Part shown: piece by piece, positions 20,036 to 30,430 of the stretch | Layout: the number at the start of each line of letters is the position of its first letter | How positions within the stretch are numbered: the stretch's first letter is position 1 | NCBI RefSeq assembly: GCF_004340875.1 | Contig: NZ_SLXQ01000001.1 | Location: 682,001 to 746,000, forward strand | Length of the DNA: 64,000 nucleotides | Origin: Tamaricihabitans halophyticus | GTDB taxonomy: Bacteria > Actinomycetota > Actinomycetes > Mycobacteriales > Pseudonocardiaceae | Reading direction: 5' to 3' | Notes under the pieces: model-generated | Seen by the model: the letters and a program-made list of their open reading frames with translations, nothing else | Told to the model about the DNA's origin: nothing | Databases searched by the model: none | Made by a program: the position numbers and the translations under genes

Positions 20036-21223
20036 TCACCCGGGCGAGCGACCGCGTTGGTAGGCGAACGAGCTGCGTACCGCGTCGGCGCGGGCCTTGC
20101 GTACCGCGGCGACCAGCTCGGTCTGCCGCTGACCCGCCGTCGCCTCGTCCAGCCCACTCGATTCGTGACTGCGCAGGAACGCGAGCTCGGTAACCGCCGA
20201 CTGGTAGTTGCCAACCGCGATGGCGGCGGCTTTACCTGATTCCGCTTTCGCCTGCCGGCGCCACCGCCGCCGTTCCGGCAGGCTGGTGAGCAGTTCGGCT
20301 TCGGATTCGGCCACCAGCCTTGCTTCGACCAGCTCGGGAATCGCGCTGGCCACGATTCGCTGCTCGCGGCGGCGGTGCCAGTTCACCAGCACCACCAATC
20401 CGGCCAGGATCGGGACCATGACAAGGAAATACACGTTGAGAAACACTTCGCTGCCGCCGAGCGTCGCCGCGGCATTCCACAACGCGTGTAGGCCGACCGA
20501 ACCGACGAAACCCGCGAGCGATACGAACACAGCCAGTTTGGTGCTGCGGGTCCGTGCGGCGATGCCCAGCCCGATCCCGAGCAGCGCGGTGAACAGCGGA
20601 TGAGTGAACGGCGACAGTACCGCCCTGGCGATGAACGCGACCAGCACGCCGTTGCCGGTCCAATCGCCAATGCCCTCTTCGGTAAAGATCCGGCCGAAGT
20701 AGTAGATGTTCTCGGTGAACGCGAATCCGGCTGAGGTGAAACCGGCGTAGACGATCCCGTCCACCACCCCGTCGAATTCCTTGCGCCGCCACAGCAAGAT
20801 GCCAACCAGGAAGGCGCCCTTGAGCGTTTCTTCCACCAGTGGCGCGGAAAGCACCGCGCTGACGGTATTTCCACTGCCCCTGCCGAGGAGTTGGTCACCG
20901 ACCAGCTCGGCGGTGTTGTTGATCAGTAGCGCGGTCAGCGCGGCGACACAGGCACCCCAGGTGAACGCCAGCATCAGCAGTTTGGCCGGCTCCGGCTCCC
21001 AGCGATCCACCCAGAGGAAAGCGCCGACCACCACCGTGACTGGCAACAGCGCAAGCACGACGCCAACGGTGAGCGCGAGCCCGCCGAAGTGCAGCGTACC
21101 GAGCGCGAGCAACACCAGGCCGCACAACGCCAGCAACACCAGCCCGATGATGGGCAGCAGCACGGTACGCAGGCGCGCCGCGTAGTCGCGCAATGGGCGT
21201 GCGCCCTCAGTGGCGGTGTTCAT
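20036..21223 (-). CDS. PrsW-family intramembrane metalloprotease
   Basis: A 395-aa membrane protein with about eight to nine transmembrane segments. The PrsW active-site motifs are visible: EETLKG (around residue 130), FAFTENIYYF and the HPLF His motif in the next helices. In Bacillus, PrsW cleaves an anti-sigma factor; the substrate here is unknown. A cytosolic C-terminal tail of about 100 residues is charged and helical. It lies between the DUF2520 gene and the DUF6779 gene on the same strand, a position not occupied in the M. tuberculosis order I know. The ATG at 21223 is unambiguous. Confidence 0.92.
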   Translation of the reverse strand: MNTATEGARPLRDYAARLRTVLLPIIGLVLLALCGLVLLALGTLHFGGLALTVGVVLALLPVTVVVGAFLWVDRWEPEPAKLLMLAFTWGACVAALTALLINNTAELVGDQLLGRGSGNTVSAVLSAPLVEETLKGAFLVGILLWRRKEFDGVVDGIVYAGFTSAGFAFTENIYYFGRIFTEEGIGDWTGNGVLVAFIARAVLSPFTHPLFTALLGIGLGIAARTRSTKLAVFVSLAGFVGSVGLHALWNAAATLGGSEVFLNVYFLVMVPILAGLVVLVNWHRRREQRIVASAIPELVEARLVAESEAELLTSLPERRRWRRQAKAESGKAAAIAVGNYQSAVTELAFLRSHESSGLDEATAGQRQTELVAAVRKARADAVRSSFAYQRGRSPG

Positions 21224-21278
21224 GGGTCACTCTCGGTCGCGGACGTGCGGTCGCGATGCAAAGTACGCGAACGAACCG

Positions 21279-23684
21279 TCAATCCGCGCGACGGCGTCGC
21301 CGTCGCGGCGTGTCCTCGTTCGAGCCGTGCGCGGCGAGCAGATCGGCGACCGAGCGCCCGCCGGCCCCATGCGATCCGCTCGAGCGCGCCAAACTCGGCT
21401 CGGCTTCCGCCGCTTCCTGGTGCCAGCCGTCGCGCGGTTCGCTCGTCTCGGCGCTGAACGCCCAATCCGCGGACTCGCTGCTGGTCAGCTGGTAGTCCTG
21501 CTCGGAGCCCCAGCTGGCGAACTCACTGCTGCTGAACTCGCTGCTGGCGAACTCGGTGTCGAAGGAGCCGCCGGTGCTGCCATTGCGGGAGGCGCCGTTG
21601 CGGTCCCCGCCGAAGTCCGAGAAATCGAAGTCGCTCGAACCGAAATCGCTGGCCGTGGAGCTTTCGGTGGCGAGGTCGGTACTACCGAATTCATCGGACT
21701 GCCAGTTGAAGCCCGCGTCGAAACCCGCATCGTCGAAACCGGTGTCGAAGCTGGTGCCGTTCAGCCCGGCACCGTTCAGCCCCGCGCCATTCAGCCCAGC
21801 GCCGTTCAATCCGGTGCCATTCAATCCGGTCTCGTACGGCTCGGTCTCGTTCAGCTCAGGGTTGTTCGGCTCAGGGTTGTTCAGCTCGGCGGGCTCCGCT
21901 TCCGGTTTACGCCGGCGACCACCGGAGCCCCTGGAACGCTGCATCGCCTCGGCGAGCGCGCCCAGTTCACCGTCTTCTGCCGAATGCCGCCGACGCCGAC
22001 CGCGGCCCGCATCGGCCTGCTCCCCAGGTTCCGGCTCCACCGGATCCGGCTGCCTGGGCGCTTGCTCGACCGCGGCGGGCTCCCCGGGGTCGAATTCAGC
22101 GGCTGGCTCGGCCGCTTCTGGTGAATCGACGAACAGGGCGCCTGGCTCGCCCGCCGGCTCCACGGGAAAGTCCAGCGCCCAGGGGTCGCTCTGCGGCAGC
22201 TGACCCGTTTGCGTGGGCTCCGCCGGTTCTGCCGCGCGTTCCCTGGTGGGGAATGCGGCGCCCAGATCCCTCGGACGGGCGCGAGCGGAGCTTCGATGCG
22301 ATTGGTCCATCTCCCAGGAGGGTGTCCAGTCCAACGTGAATTCCTCCGCGAGCTTGGCGGGTGGCTGTTCGGGCTGCGGCGGGCGAACCGGGGGGTGCTC
22401 GGGAACGGTTCGCGCGCCGGCGGATGCATCGGCAGCCGGACGGTCAGCGCGATCGGGGGCGCTGCTTTCAGGAATACCGCTTTCGGGGATGCTGTCCGGT
22501 TGGCTGAGTCGCGGCTCCGCCTGATCCCGAGGCGCCTGATCCCGAGGTGCTTGATCCCGAGGCGCGTGATCCTGCGGTGCGGCCACGATCGGTTGCGGCA
22601 TCGTCAGTTCGAACTCGGCTGGCGCCGGTGCTGGTTGGCGGACCGGCAGCCCCGCGATCGAAGTGCGCGCCGGTTCGGCCGGCGCGGGCGGCTGGGCTGG
22701 CGCCTCGGGCGGCGCCGCGTCGCTGGCCTGTTTGGCGGGTACCGGTTCCGGAGGAGTGGCCGGCTCAGCAGCGACCGGCCCACCGTGCACTGGCCCACCG
22801 TGCGCTGGCTCAGCGTGCACCGGTCCAGCGGGCGCTGGTTCGGCGTGCACTGGTTCGGCGTGCCGTGACTCAGGGCGTGCCGGCTCGGGTTGTGCCGGCT
22901 CGGGTTGTGCCGGCTCGGGTTGTGCCGGCTCGGGTTGTGCCGGCTCGGGTTGTGCCGGCTCGGGGCGCACTGGCGCTGAGCGCGCTGGTTCGGGATGTAC
23001 TGGTTCGGGATGTACTAGGCCCTGCCGTGCGGGCTCGCCCCCGGCCGGCTGGGCTGGCCGGCCAGGCTGATCGTCGAACAGGCGCCCAATCAGCTGGGTC
23101 GGCGAATCGGCCTGCGCCAGGTCCGCGGCCTCCGGCCCGGCCACCAGCTGCCCCTTGACCTGCTGCGGGCCGCGCGGATCGACCATCTTGGGGTCTTCCT
23201 GGATCGAGCGCATCCGGGTGGACTGCGCGGTCAGCGCCACGCGCTCCACCAGGAGCTCCCCATCGACGAGCGAGCGCAGGCTCTCCCGCAATGCGCTCAG
23301 CTCGGCACGCAGTTCCGCCAGCTCTTCCCTGGATTCGGCTGCCACCTGGGCGCGCGTCTCGGCTTCCACGGCTTTGGCGTCCGCCTCGATCTCCAGCTCG
23401 TACTCGCGACGCGCGGCGATCTCACGTTCCAGCTCGTGCTCATACGCCGCTTGCGCCTCGGCGGCCCGCTGCTCGCTGCGCGCCATCTCGCGGTGATACC
23501 TGGCGGCGAGGAATGCCCCGCCGAGCGTTGCCCACAGTCCAGCGAGCACGCCCAGCTTCAGCAGGCGCTCGTCCTCGGTGAAGGCCAGTATCGCGGTCGC
23601 TCCTACCGCCAGCAGGATCAGGAGCAGCACCAAGGGGCGCGTCAGCCTACGGCTGGCGCGCGACCCCTCGGCAGTGCCACTCAT
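21279..23684 (-). CDS. DUF6779-type membrane protein with long Pro/Glu-rich tail (Rv3604c-like)
   Basis: An 801-aa protein. Two transmembrane segments lie at about residues 15-33 and 43-60, then a charged coiled coil (about 62-150, rich in Glu, Arg and Ala). The C-terminal region of about 600 residues is low complexity. It contains PEPAQ pentapeptide repeats encoded by a 15-bp tandem repeat (about 22877-22964) and a second repeat of LNG(T/A)G pentapeptides near residue 640. Position between DUF3180 and the pantothenate genes matches Rv3604c, which is also Ala/Arg/Pro-rich. The function is unknown; topology suggests a membrane-anchored scaffold. The long tail may vary between strains. Confidence 0.85.
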   Translation of the reverse strand: MSGTAEGSRASRRLTRPLVLLLILLAVGATAILAFTEDERLLKLGVLAGLWATLGGAFLAARYHREMARSEQRAAEAQAAYEHELEREIAARREYELEIEADAKAVEAETRAQVAAESREELAELRAELSALRESLRSLVDGELLVERVALTAQSTRMRSIQEDPKMVDPRGPQQVKGQLVAGPEAADLAQADSPTQLIGRLFDDQPGRPAQPAGGEPARQGLVHPEPVHPEPARSAPVRPEPAQPEPAQPEPAQPEPAQPEPAQPEPARPESRHAEPVHAEPAPAGPVHAEPAHGGPVHGGPVAAEPATPPEPVPAKQASDAAPPEAPAQPPAPAEPARTSIAGLPVRQPAPAPAEFELTMPQPIVAAPQDHAPRDQAPRDQAPRDQAEPRLSQPDSIPESGIPESSAPDRADRPAADASAGARTVPEHPPVRPPQPEQPPAKLAEEFTLDWTPSWEMDQSHRSSARARPRDLGAAFPTRERAAEPAEPTQTGQLPQSDPWALDFPVEPAGEPGALFVDSPEAAEPAAEFDPGEPAAVEQAPRQPDPVEPEPGEQADAGRGRRRRHSAEDGELGALAEAMQRSRGSGGRRRKPEAEPAELNNPEPNNPELNETEPYETGLNGTGLNGAGLNGAGLNGAGLNGTSFDTGFDDAGFDAGFNWQSDEFGSTDLATESSTASDFGSSDFDFSDFGGDRNGASRNGSTGGSFDTEFASSEFSSSEFASWGSEQDYQLTSSESADWAFSAETSEPRDGWHQEAAEAEPSLARSSGSHGAGGRSVADLLAAHGSNEDTPRRRRRRAD
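22877..22964 (-). repeat. 15-bp tandem repeat inside the DUF6779 gene
   Basis: About six units of GTGCCGGCTCGGGTT occur head to tail, nearly identical at DNA level, and encode repeated PEPAQ on the minus strand. Near-identity of third codon positions points to recent copy-number change by slippage. Confidence 0.85.
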
Positions 23685-23720
23685 GGGCCCTACCGTACCT
23701 CGCGGTTATCAGTTTGAGAC

Positions 23721-24248
23721 CTACTCGTCTGATCCTGACGGGTGACGCTTGTCCTGTCGTCGGTCTTTCGGCGTACGGCAGCAATGCTCCAACCACAGCG
23801 CCGCACCGATCAAAAGCCCTGCGCACAGCAATCCGATCACGGCACTGGGGGTGTCGTCCTGCGCCGCGATGAGATCACCGCTGCGCGGCAACAAGTAACC
23901 CAGAACACCGAGCCAGACCCCGAGCATGATCGCTCCGAGTAACGAACTGGCTTTCGCGAGTGCTACTGCCCGTGCGGCGGTCAGTGGTTGAACCATCCGA
24001 CCTTCGTGGATCCGGGCGCGCAGCTGGAAGGCGAAAACGAACTCGGCGAGTGCCAGCACCCCCAGTGTCACGCCGGCGAACAGCGGCAGCCCCGGCAGCT
24101 GGGCATAGATCAGCTGAAGGAGCAGATACCCCAGCACAAGCCCAACAAGCCCAGCGCCTACCAGGTCGCGGGGGCGGGTGAAATGCACGAGGCCAGGATA
24201 GCCGGCCGGCACCATCGGGGCCGCCGGCCGGTGCGATGGCGTGCTCAA
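23721..24248 (-). CDS. DUF3180 membrane protein (Rv3605c-like)
   Basis: A protein of up to 175 aa with four predicted transmembrane segments. The family-typical start of homology is HFTRPRDLVGAGLVG. The longest frame starts at a TTG (24248) that overlaps the folK stop by four bases. An ATG at 24215 or a GTG just before the HFTRPRD segment would also fit, and the latter matches homologue starts best. The function is unknown; it always follows folK in actinobacteria, so it may be co-regulated with folate synthesis or only hitch-hike. The C-terminus is basic and cytosolic. Confidence 0.85.
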   Translation of the reverse strand: MSTPSHRPAAPMVPAGYPGLVHFTRPRDLVGAGLVGLVLGYLLLQLIYAQLPGLPLFAGVTLGVLALAEFVFAFQLRARIHEGRMVQPLTAARAVALAKASSLLGAIMLGVWLGVLGYLLPRSGDLIAAQDDTPSAVIGLLCAGLLIGAALWLEHCCRTPKDRRQDKRHPSGSDE

Positions 24249-24739
24249 CCCAGCGTCAGATCGTCCCTACGCAGCACACCCGCCCGTGCTACCTCGGGTA
24301 GCTCGGCAAGCAACTTAACCACCCGACCGTGTCCAGGAAGCTCCGCGTCCGGATCGACAGCCAGCCAGGGAATGAGCACGAACGCGCGCTCGTGCGCATA
24401 CGGATGCGGCAGCCGCAGTCGCTCGTCGGCGCTGGTCACACCGGCAACCGTGAGCACGTCCACATCCAGTGATCGAGGCCCCCAGTGGCGCTCCCGCACC
24501 CGCTCCGCGGCCCGCTCACAGTGCTGCGCCGCAGCCAGCCAGTCCCATTCGGTGCGCGCGGGGTCGGCCACCAGCAGCACGGCATTCAGAAAGTCCGGCT
24601 GATCGGTTACCCCCCACGGCGGGGTCTGGTACACCGGCGAAGCCGCCTGCACCGCGTCGCCGAGCTCGCGCACGGCAAGCAGCAGATAGCCAAGCCGATC
24701 CCCGAGATTCGACCCGATGGACAGCACCGCGCTGGTCAT
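24245..24739 (-). CDS. folK: 2-amino-4-hydroxy-6-hydroxymethyldihydropteridine pyrophosphokinase (HPPK)
   Basis: A 164-aa kinase that transfers pyrophosphate from ATP to hydroxymethyldihydropterin, the step before dihydropteroate synthase. Motifs: SIGSNLGDR at the N-terminus, the pterin loop [11 protein letters not shown], the catalytic stretch [11 protein letters not shown] with metal-binding Asp residues, and [16 protein letters not shown]. Start ATG 24739 overlaps folB by four bases. It is a stand-alone enzyme, not fused to folB or folP. Confidence 0.97.
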   Translation of the reverse strand: MTSAVLSIGSNLGDRLGYLLLAVRELGDAVQAASPVYQTPPWGVTDQPDFLNAVLLVADPARTEWDWLAAAQHCERAAERVRERHWGPRSLDVDVLTVAGVTSADERLRLPHPYAHERAFVLIPWLAVDPDAELPGHGRVVKLLAELPEVARAGVLRRDDLTLG

Positions 24740-25128
24740 TCGCTCGCCCTGGCTGCCTTGCCCGCGCTACGCCGGGAACGGCGAATGGTGACCGCCACAT
24801 CGGCGAAGTCCAGCGGGATCGGCGCTGTCGGTTTGTGCACTGTCACCTCGGCCGCCACCAGCCGCGCGTCCAGCATCAGCTCGTCCGCGATCTTGCCGGC
24901 GAGCCGTTCGACGAGCAGGCAGGACTCCCCGCCGACGATCCGCGCGGCCAGCTGGGCGATCGCGCCGTAGTCGAAGGTGTCCGTGAGATCGTCGCTGCGG
25001 CTGGCCGCCGTGAGATCAGCCCACACGGTCACGTCCACGACGAACTTGTGGCCATCCACCCGTTCCTGCTCGAAAACCCCGTGCCGGCCGAACACCTTCA
25101 GCCCGGTAAGCGTGATCCGATCAGCCAT
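24736..25128 (-). CDS. folB: Dihydroneopterin aldolase
   Basis: A 130-aa aldolase that converts dihydroneopterin to hydroxymethyldihydropterin and glycolaldehyde. Motifs: [10 protein letters not shown] with the substrate Glu, [11 protein letters not shown], and the [12 protein letters not shown] catalytic helix region. The C-terminal [11 protein letters not shown] carries the catalytic Lys. Homology begins at the ATG at 25128, which overlaps the folP stop by eight bases. A longer open frame further upstream only shadows folP. It works between folE and folK in the pathway. Confidence 0.97.
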   Translation of the reverse strand: MADRITLTGLKVFGRHGVFEQERVDGHKFVVDVTVWADLTAASRSDDLTDTFDYGAIAQLAARIVGGESCLLVERLAGKIADELMLDARLVAAEVTVHKPTAPIPLDFADVAVTIRRSRRSAGKAARASE

Positions 25129-25981
25129 TGCCACGCCGCCAGGCATCGGCAACCGCGATCGCGTCCAGCGAGGGCTGTACATCGTGTACCCGCACGCCCC
25201 AGGCGCCCGCGCCGGCGGCAAGTGCGGACACCGCCGCGGTGGCGTTCTCCCTACCGCTCGGTGGCCGCGAGCTACCGTCCTCACCGGCAAGCAGGGTGCC
25301 GAGGAACCGTTTCCGCGATACCCCGACGAGCACCGGGAAACCCAGTTCCAGCAAGGAATCCAGCGAATTGAGCAGTGCCCAGTTGTGTTTCGACTTCTTG
25401 GCGAAGCCGATCCCCGGGTCGAGCACGATGGCCTGCTCGGACACGCCCGCGGCCAGCGCCGCGTCCACTCGCGCGGAAAGCTCGTCCCGCACATCGCGCA
25501 CCACATCGGTGTAGTCGGCGAGCGCGTCCATCTCGGTGGCATGCCCGCGCCAGTGCATCAGCACCCACGGCACTTCGAGCTCGCCGACCACGCGGGCCAT
25601 ATCTGGGTCGGCGAGCCCGCCGGACACGTCGTTGACCACCCGTGCTCCTGCCGCGATCGCGGCGGCGGCGACCGAAGCGCGCGTGGTGTCCACACTCAAC
25701 TCGATCCCCATCCCGGCCAGCTTCTTGATGACCGGAACCACCCTGGCGATCTCGGTCTCCGCATCCACCCGCGCGGCGCCCGGCCGGGTTGATTCGCCGC
25801 CGATATCGATGATGTCCGCGCCGATGGACCACATCCGCTCGGCATGCTCGATGGCGTCCGCGACATCCAGGTACCGCCCGCCGTCGGAGAACGAGTCCGG
25901 GGTGACGTTCAGTACGCCCATCACCACACAGCGGCCGGGATTGGGCAACCGGGCGGCCGGCCCTTCGTTGGTTTCGATCAA
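25121..25981 (-). CDS. folP: Dihydropteroate synthase
   Basis: A TIM-barrel enzyme of about 286 aa that joins hydroxymethyldihydropterin pyrophosphate with p-aminobenzoate; it is the sulfonamide target. Motifs: [29 protein letters not shown] (pterin site), VSVDTTRA-like [11 protein letters not shown], and [14 protein letters not shown]. The start is uncertain: the TTG at 25981 overlaps the folE stop (TTGA) and gives the expected short leader. The open frame to 26104 only shadows folE. This is the FolP1 type found in the conserved folate operon. Confidence 0.95.
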   Translation of the reverse strand: MIETNEGPAARLPNPGRCVVMGVLNVTPDSFSDGGRYLDVADAIEHAERMWSIGADIIDIGGESTRPGAARVDAETEIARVVPVIKKLAGMGIELSVDTTRASVAAAAIAAGARVVNDVSGGLADPDMARVVGELEVPWVLMHWRGHATEMDALADYTDVVRDVRDELSARVDAALAAGVSEQAIVLDPGIGFAKKSKHNWALLNSLDSLLELGFPVLVGVSRKRFLGTLLAGEDGSSRPPSGRENATAAVSALAAGAGAWGVRVHDVQPSLDAIAVADAWRRGNG

Positions 25982-26640
25982 CCCCGCCCCCTGATCAACT
26001 CGAGTGCTTCCGCCCTGGACGCCGAGGAGGTCTGCAGCAGACCGCGGACCGCCGAGGTCGTGGTGCGCGTACCGGGTTTGCGGATACCCCGCATGGACAT
26101 GCACAGGTGTTCGGCCTCGACGACCACGATGACCCCGCGCGGGCGCAGCTTGCGCATCAACGCGTCGGCGATCTGCGAGGTCATCCGCTCCTGCACCTGC
26201 GGCCGCTTCGCGTACAGGTCCACTAACCTGGCCAGTTTGGACAGACCGGTGACCCTGCCCTGCGCGTTCGGGATATAACCGACGTGGGCCACGCCGTGGA
26301 AGGGAACCAGGTGATGCTCGCAGGTGCTGTACAACGGGATATCGGTGACCAGCACCAGTTCCTCGTGACCTTCGGCGAACGTGCGGTCGAGCACCTCGTC
26401 CGGGTCGACGTGTAGACCACCGAAGGTTTCTCGGTAGGCCCGCGCCACCCTGGCCGGGGTTTCCCGTAGACCGGCCCGGTCCGGATCCTCGCCAACCCCG
26501 ATCAGCAGCTCACGAATGGCCCTTTCGACCCGTTCCTGGTCGAACTCGCGCCGCCCGCTTTCCGACTCCTCGGGCACGACTTCGATCCCGGCGCGGCCGT
26601 CCGGCACGCCGTTGCCACCGACGTTCTCGCTCCGGGTCAC
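25978..26640 (-). CDS. folE: GTP cyclohydrolase I
   Basis: A 220-aa enzyme that opens and rearranges GTP to dihydroneopterin triphosphate, the entry to folate synthesis. Zinc ligands are Cys and His in [12 protein letters not shown] and the later Cys in [10 protein letters not shown]; the [12 protein letters not shown] and [11 protein letters not shown] stretches are typical. The start is a GTG at 26640 with a strong GAGGAGGG site. It is the first gene of the folate-pantothenate run and is separated from ftsH by a terminator, so an operon promoter must lie within the short gap or in read-through from ftsH. Confidence 0.98.
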   Translation of the reverse strand: MTRSENVGGNGVPDGRAGIEVVPEESESGRREFDQERVERAIRELLIGVGEDPDRAGLRETPARVARAYRETFGGLHVDPDEVLDRTFAEGHEELVLVTDIPLYSTCEHHLVPFHGVAHVGYIPNAQGRVTGLSKLARLVDLYAKRPQVQERMTSQIADALMRKLRPRGVIVVVEAEHLCMSMRGIRKPGTRTTTSAVRGLLQTSSASRAEALELIRGRG

Positions 26641-26659
26641 GGTGCCCTCCTCGGAAACA

Positions 26660-26692
26660 ACGGCCCTGGTCGAAGTGATCGACCAGGGCCGT
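26660..26692 (-). terminator. Terminator between ftsH and folE
   Basis: A 14-bp perfect stem (26660-26673 with 26679-26692) with a 5-nt loop follows the ftsH stop codon by 16 bp. It should limit read-through into the folate genes. Confidence 0.82.
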
Positions 26693-26708
26693 ACCGTTAA
26701 CCGTCTGC

Positions 26709-29231
26709 TCAGCGACGCTCGCCGTCCTCCGGCGGCCGCTGTCCACGGTCGTCCTGGTTACCGGGTTCTGGATGATCAGTTCCCGGTTCCCCCGAACGGT
26801 ACTGCGTGGACTGCTCCGGAGCCGAGCGATATGTACCGTCGGTTCCCTCACGTTGGCCGTATTCGTTGCCCGACTGCTCCCACTGCGGCGCCCATTGCTG
26901 GTTCCGACCACGCGGGGTAGTCGCCGGCTGCCAGCCGGGCGGGGCACCATAGTGCGGCGGACCTGCCCTGTTCGGACTGGCGCTCTGTGGGTAACCCCCC
27001 TGCACTGGCCCGCCCTGAGCTGGGCCACCCTGCACTGGGCCACCCTGAACCGGGCCACCCTGTGGGTAGCCCTGCTGCGGATAGCCCTGTGTCGGCTGCT
27101 CGGGGTAGGCGGCGTGCCGACCGGCCTGGCCGTTCGAGCCGAGCCCGTTACCGACTGGCTGGCCCTGATCGAGCTGGCCGGACTGCTGACCGGAGTCAAA
27201 CATCTGGGTGGCCGCGCCGACCGGCTCCGGCGTTTCCTGCTGGGGCGTTTCCGGCTGGGGCGTTTCCTGCTGGGGGGCCTCCGGTGCCGGCTCCGGCCAC
27301 GGCTCACCGCGCTCATGCGCCAGCTCCCGAGGCGTCTTCACCGGCGGCTTGTCCGAAGGCGTGCGCTCGCCGAACTCGTTGAACGTGGTGATCCGCGGAC
27401 GCTTTTCCACCCTGGAGAAGATCTCTTCGAGATCCTTGCGCTGCAGGGTCTCCTTCTGCAGCAACTGCACCACCAGGTCGTCGAGCACATCGCGGTAGGT
27501 GTTCAGCACGTCCCACGCCTCGGTGTGCGCGGCCTCGATCAGCTTGCGGACTTCCTCGTCGATCTCGTGCGCGACCTCGAGCGAGTAGTCCGACTGCCGA
27601 CCGGCCGAGCGGCCGAGGAACGGGTCACCCTGTTCCTGGCCGTACTTCACCGCACCCAACCGGGCACTCATGCCGTACTCGGTCACCATCGCGCGGGCGA
27701 TCTTCGTCGCCTGCTCGATATCCGAGGAAGCACCGGTGGTCGGCTCGTGGAACACCAGCTCCTCGGCACTACGCCCGCCGAGCGCGAACACCAGCCGGGC
27801 GATCATCTCCGAGCGGGTCATCAACTCCTTGTCGTCCTCGGGCACGACCAGCGCATGCCCGCCGGTACGCCCGCGCGGCAGGATGGTCAGCTTGTACACC
27901 GGCTCGAGGTCCGGCATCGCCCACGCGGCGAGCGCATGCCCGCCCTCGTGGTACGCGGTGATCTTCTTCTCGTGCTCGGAGATGATCCGGCTCTTGCGCG
28001 CGGGACCACCGATAACCCGGTCCACCGACTCCTCGAGCGCGGCTTCGGTGATCGTCTGCTGGTTCTGCCGCGCGGTGAGCAGCGCGGCCTCGTTGATCAC
28101 GTTCTCCAGGTCCGCACCGGACATCCCGACGGTGCGCTTGGCCAGCCCGTCCAGGCTGACGTCCCGCGCGAACGGCTTGCCCTTGGCGTGCACCTGCAAG
28201 ATCGCCTTGCGGCCACGCATGTCCGGCGCGGAAACCGGGATCTGCCGGTCGAACCGACCGGGCCGCAGCAACGCCGGGTCCAGGATGTCCGGCCGGTTGG
28301 TCGCCGCGATCAGGATGATCCCGCCGCGCGAGTCGAACCCGTCCATCTCCACCAGCAGCTGGTTCAGCGTCTGCTCGCGCTCGTCGTGCCCACCGCCGAG
28401 CCCCGCGCCACGCTGCCGGCCAACCGCGTCGATCTCGTCCACGAAGATGATGCACGGCGCGTTCTGTTTGGCCTGCTCAAACAGGTCCCGAACACGGGAT
28501 GCACCGACACCGACGAACATCTCCACGAAGTCGGAACCAGAGATCGTGTAGAACGGCACTCCGGCCTCGCCGGCCACCGCGCGCGCCAGCAGCGTCTTAC
28601 CGGTTCCCGGCGGCCCGTAGAGCAGCACGCCCTTCGGGATCTTCGCGCCAAGTGCCTGATAGCGCCCTGGGCTCTGCAGGAAGTCCTTGATCTCGTGCAG
28701 TTCCTCGACGGCCTCGTCCGCACCGGCGACGTCGGTGAACATGGTGGTCGGCATGTCCTTGTTCAGCTGTTTTGCCTTGGACTTGCCGAAGTTCATCACC
28801 CGGTTGCCGCCGCCCTGGGCGTTGTTCATCATCCAGAACAACAGCAGCAGGAGCAGGCCAAGCGGGATCATGTAGATCAACATCTGAGTCAGGAACGAGT
28901 CCTGGGTGACCTTGGTGTCGAACTCGATGTTGTTGTTCTGCAGCGAGTTGTAGATCTCTCCCGCGGCCTGCGCGGGGAACTGCGTGATCAGCTTGGTACT
29001 GCCCTCGCCGAGCCCCTGCACGGGGTTGTTGAGGGTGAGCTTGAGCCGCTGCTCCTTGTCCTCGAACTCGGCGCTTTCGACATTGCCGGCTTGCACCTGC
29101 GCCACGGCCTTGGACGTGGACACTTCGTTGTAGCCGCGGGTGTCGTCGAACAACGTACTGAAGACGAGGTAGAGCAGAACCACCGCGAGAATCCACACCA
29201 CGGGGTTGCGTAGCAGGCGCTTACGATCCAT
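26709..29231 (-). CDS. ftsH: ATP-dependent zinc metalloprotease FtsH
   Basis: An 840-aa membrane AAA+ protease that degrades misfolded membrane proteins and regulators. Two transmembrane segments (about residues 8-25 and 112-132) flank an extracytoplasmic domain. Then come Walker A GPPGTGKT, Walker [12 protein letters not shown], the second region of homology, and the zinc site HEGGH. The C-terminal tail of nearly 200 residues is rich in Gln, Pro and Gly with repeats such as [10 protein letters not shown]. It makes the protein longer than typical FtsH (about 650 aa) and somewhat longer than the mycobacterial one. It has the canonical place next to folE. Confidence 0.98.
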   Translation of the reverse strand: MDRKRLLRNPVVWILAVVLLYLVFSTLFDDTRGYNEVSTSKAVAQVQAGNVESAEFEDKEQRLKLTLNNPVQGLGEGSTKLITQFPAQAAGEIYNSLQNNNIEFDTKVTQDSFLTQMLIYMIPLGLLLLLLFWMMNNAQGGGNRVMNFGKSKAKQLNKDMPTTMFTDVAGADEAVEELHEIKDFLQSPGRYQALGAKIPKGVLLYGPPGTGKTLLARAVAGEAGVPFYTISGSDFVEMFVGVGASRVRDLFEQAKQNAPCIIFVDEIDAVGRQRGAGLGGGHDEREQTLNQLLVEMDGFDSRGGIILIAATNRPDILDPALLRPGRFDRQIPVSAPDMRGRKAILQVHAKGKPFARDVSLDGLAKRTVGMSGADLENVINEAALLTARQNQQTITEAALEESVDRVIGGPARKSRIISEHEKKITAYHEGGHALAAWAMPDLEPVYKLTILPRGRTGGHALVVPEDDKELMTRSEMIARLVFALGGRSAEELVFHEPTTGASSDIEQATKIARAMVTEYGMSARLGAVKYGQEQGDPFLGRSAGRQSDYSLEVAHEIDEEVRKLIEAAHTEAWDVLNTYRDVLDDLVVQLLQKETLQRKDLEEIFSRVEKRPRITTFNEFGERTPSDKPPVKTPRELAHERGEPWPEPAPEAPQQETPQPETPQQETPEPVGAATQMFDSGQQSGQLDQGQPVGNGLGSNGQAGRHAAYPEQPTQGYPQQGYPQGGPVQGGPVQGGPAQGGPVQGGYPQSASPNRAGPPHYGAPPGWQPATTPRGRNQQWAPQWEQSGNEYGQREGTDGTYRSAPEQSTQYRSGEPGTDHPEPGNQDDRGQRPPEDGERR

Positions 29232-29483
29232 CCGTTAACAACCAACAGCGTGCCACTGCTGGCCTCGACCCTCCTTGATTACGTCCGTTGCGGTGCACCC
29301 ATATCTCGGAGGTAGTTCGGGAACACCGAATTACCAGCGTACCGCCCTTCCCCGGACGCTCCACCTGCGTGGGGCGGCGGGTTGCGCGAGTGGCGCAGCG
29401 CCTATCGCACAGTGCCTGTCGCCATCGGCTGTCGCCTACTGCCCTTCGCCCTGCACAGAGTGCACAACGAAGGACCACTGCGT
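29232..29483. other. ftsH upstream region
   Basis: About 250 bp between the ftsH start and the terminator-like structure after the espG operon. It should hold the ftsH promoter. I saw no gene or clear regulator site in it. Confidence 0.5.
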
Positions 29484-29538
29484 AGTGTTCCCGCGCTTCG
29501 CGCACTCGGCTGAGCGAGCTAGCGAGACTCGGGACACT
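29484..29538 (-). repeat. Multi-branched palindrome after the espG operon
   Basis: An outer stem (AGTGTTCCCG at 29484-29493, CGGGACACT at 29530-29538, one bulged T) encloses a tight GCGC-TTC-GCGC hairpin and further CTCG/CGAG pairings. It begins at the stop codon of the last espG gene. It could be a terminator or a small dispersed palindromic element. Confidence 0.55.
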
Positions 29539-30361
29539 AGCGTCCGGCGGAGACGCTACCCAGCATCTCACCGATGTGGTGGCGCATCGTAGCGGCATCC
29601 GCGGGCGAGACCGTGACCCACTCGGAACCGTCCGGGCCCGATCGGGAAAGGCTCAGGTAGCGCCCGGTCTCGTTGTCGAACCAGCCGAGCACCCGCGACC
29701 TGCGACGGCCGGCGACCGAGCTCCGGCTGTTCGCCGCGATCTGCCCGCCGCGCTGCCGCGGGTATTCCGCGAGCTGCGCATACGCGGTACGCGGGTCACT
29801 TGGCGCTTCGGTGGCGGAAAGGCGGCGCCGACCACTCCGGCCACTCTCGCCGCCGGTAGCCGCGCCGGCCGTGGCCATCGCCGGGTCCACCTTCGGCAGC
29901 CGGTGCAGATCCGTCGCCGCGATCGTGACGGATCGCGAACTGCCCCGTGGATGCGTCGGGAGCAGCTCGATAATCGAAGAGGCCAACGCGGAGCCGGGGA
30001 TCGCCCGCAACCACAGGCCATCCGCATCCTGTACCGCGAGCACCGCGTTATCGGCGGCGTCACCCGCGGCGAGCGCGACCACCGGCGCGCCGGTCAGCTC
30101 GCTGAGATAGATCGAGTCCACGCTCTGCGCCGGCCGGCCGAGGAGGATCAGCCAATCCTCCACCCGTGGATCCAGCCGGCCCTGGCCATCCAGAATCATC
30201 CGCGCGCGTAGTTCCTCCTGCGCGCGATGCCGTAAACCACGCCGCTCGTCCTCGGTCCTGCCGTGCGAGCGCGACCGCAACGGATACGGCAGCTCACCCA
30301 TGTTCATCGACTCCCAGAGGAAGTCGAGGGCGAGCGGGGTAAAGAATTCGGCCGAAGCCAC
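29537..30361 (-). CDS. EspG-family ESX secretion-associated protein (copy 1)
   Basis: A cytosolic protein of about 274 aa. In mycobacteria EspG proteins are chaperones that bind the tip of PPE proteins and deliver PE-PPE pairs to the type VII secretion ATPase. Family features are FFTPLALDFLWESM near the start and the C-terminal block RGGQIAANSR plus RSRVLGWFDNETGRYL. The preferred start is the GTG at 30361, preceded by GGAGG; the frame is open to 30418. It is last in a five-gene same-strand cassette with a PPE-like gene and shares the C-terminal block with the neighbouring copy, so the two are paralogues. Confidence 0.88.
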   Translation of the reverse strand: MASAEFFTPLALDFLWESMNMGELPYPLRSRSHGRTEDERRGLRHRAQEELRARMILDGQGRLDPRVEDWLILLGRPAQSVDSIYLSELTGAPVVALAAGDAADNAVLAVQDADGLWLRAIPGSALASSIIELLPTHPRGSSRSVTIAATDLHRLPKVDPAMATAGAATGGESGRSGRRRLSATEAPSDPRTAYAQLAEYPRQRGGQIAANSRSSVAGRRRSRVLGWFDNETGRYLSLSRSGPDGSEWVTVSPADAATMRHHIGEMLGSVSAGR

Positions 30362-30430
30362 CTGCGTCACCTCCCCCTCAACTGGTACAGATCGCAGCGT
30401 AGTGCACCAGATTGGCACGCCGGAGCGCCC

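Noticed and set aside
26772-29213. 813-codon open frame antisense to ftsH
   Set aside because: It mirrors the ftsH gene in a GC-rich frame, encodes Arg/His/Leu-rich sequence without domains, and ftsH itself is certain.
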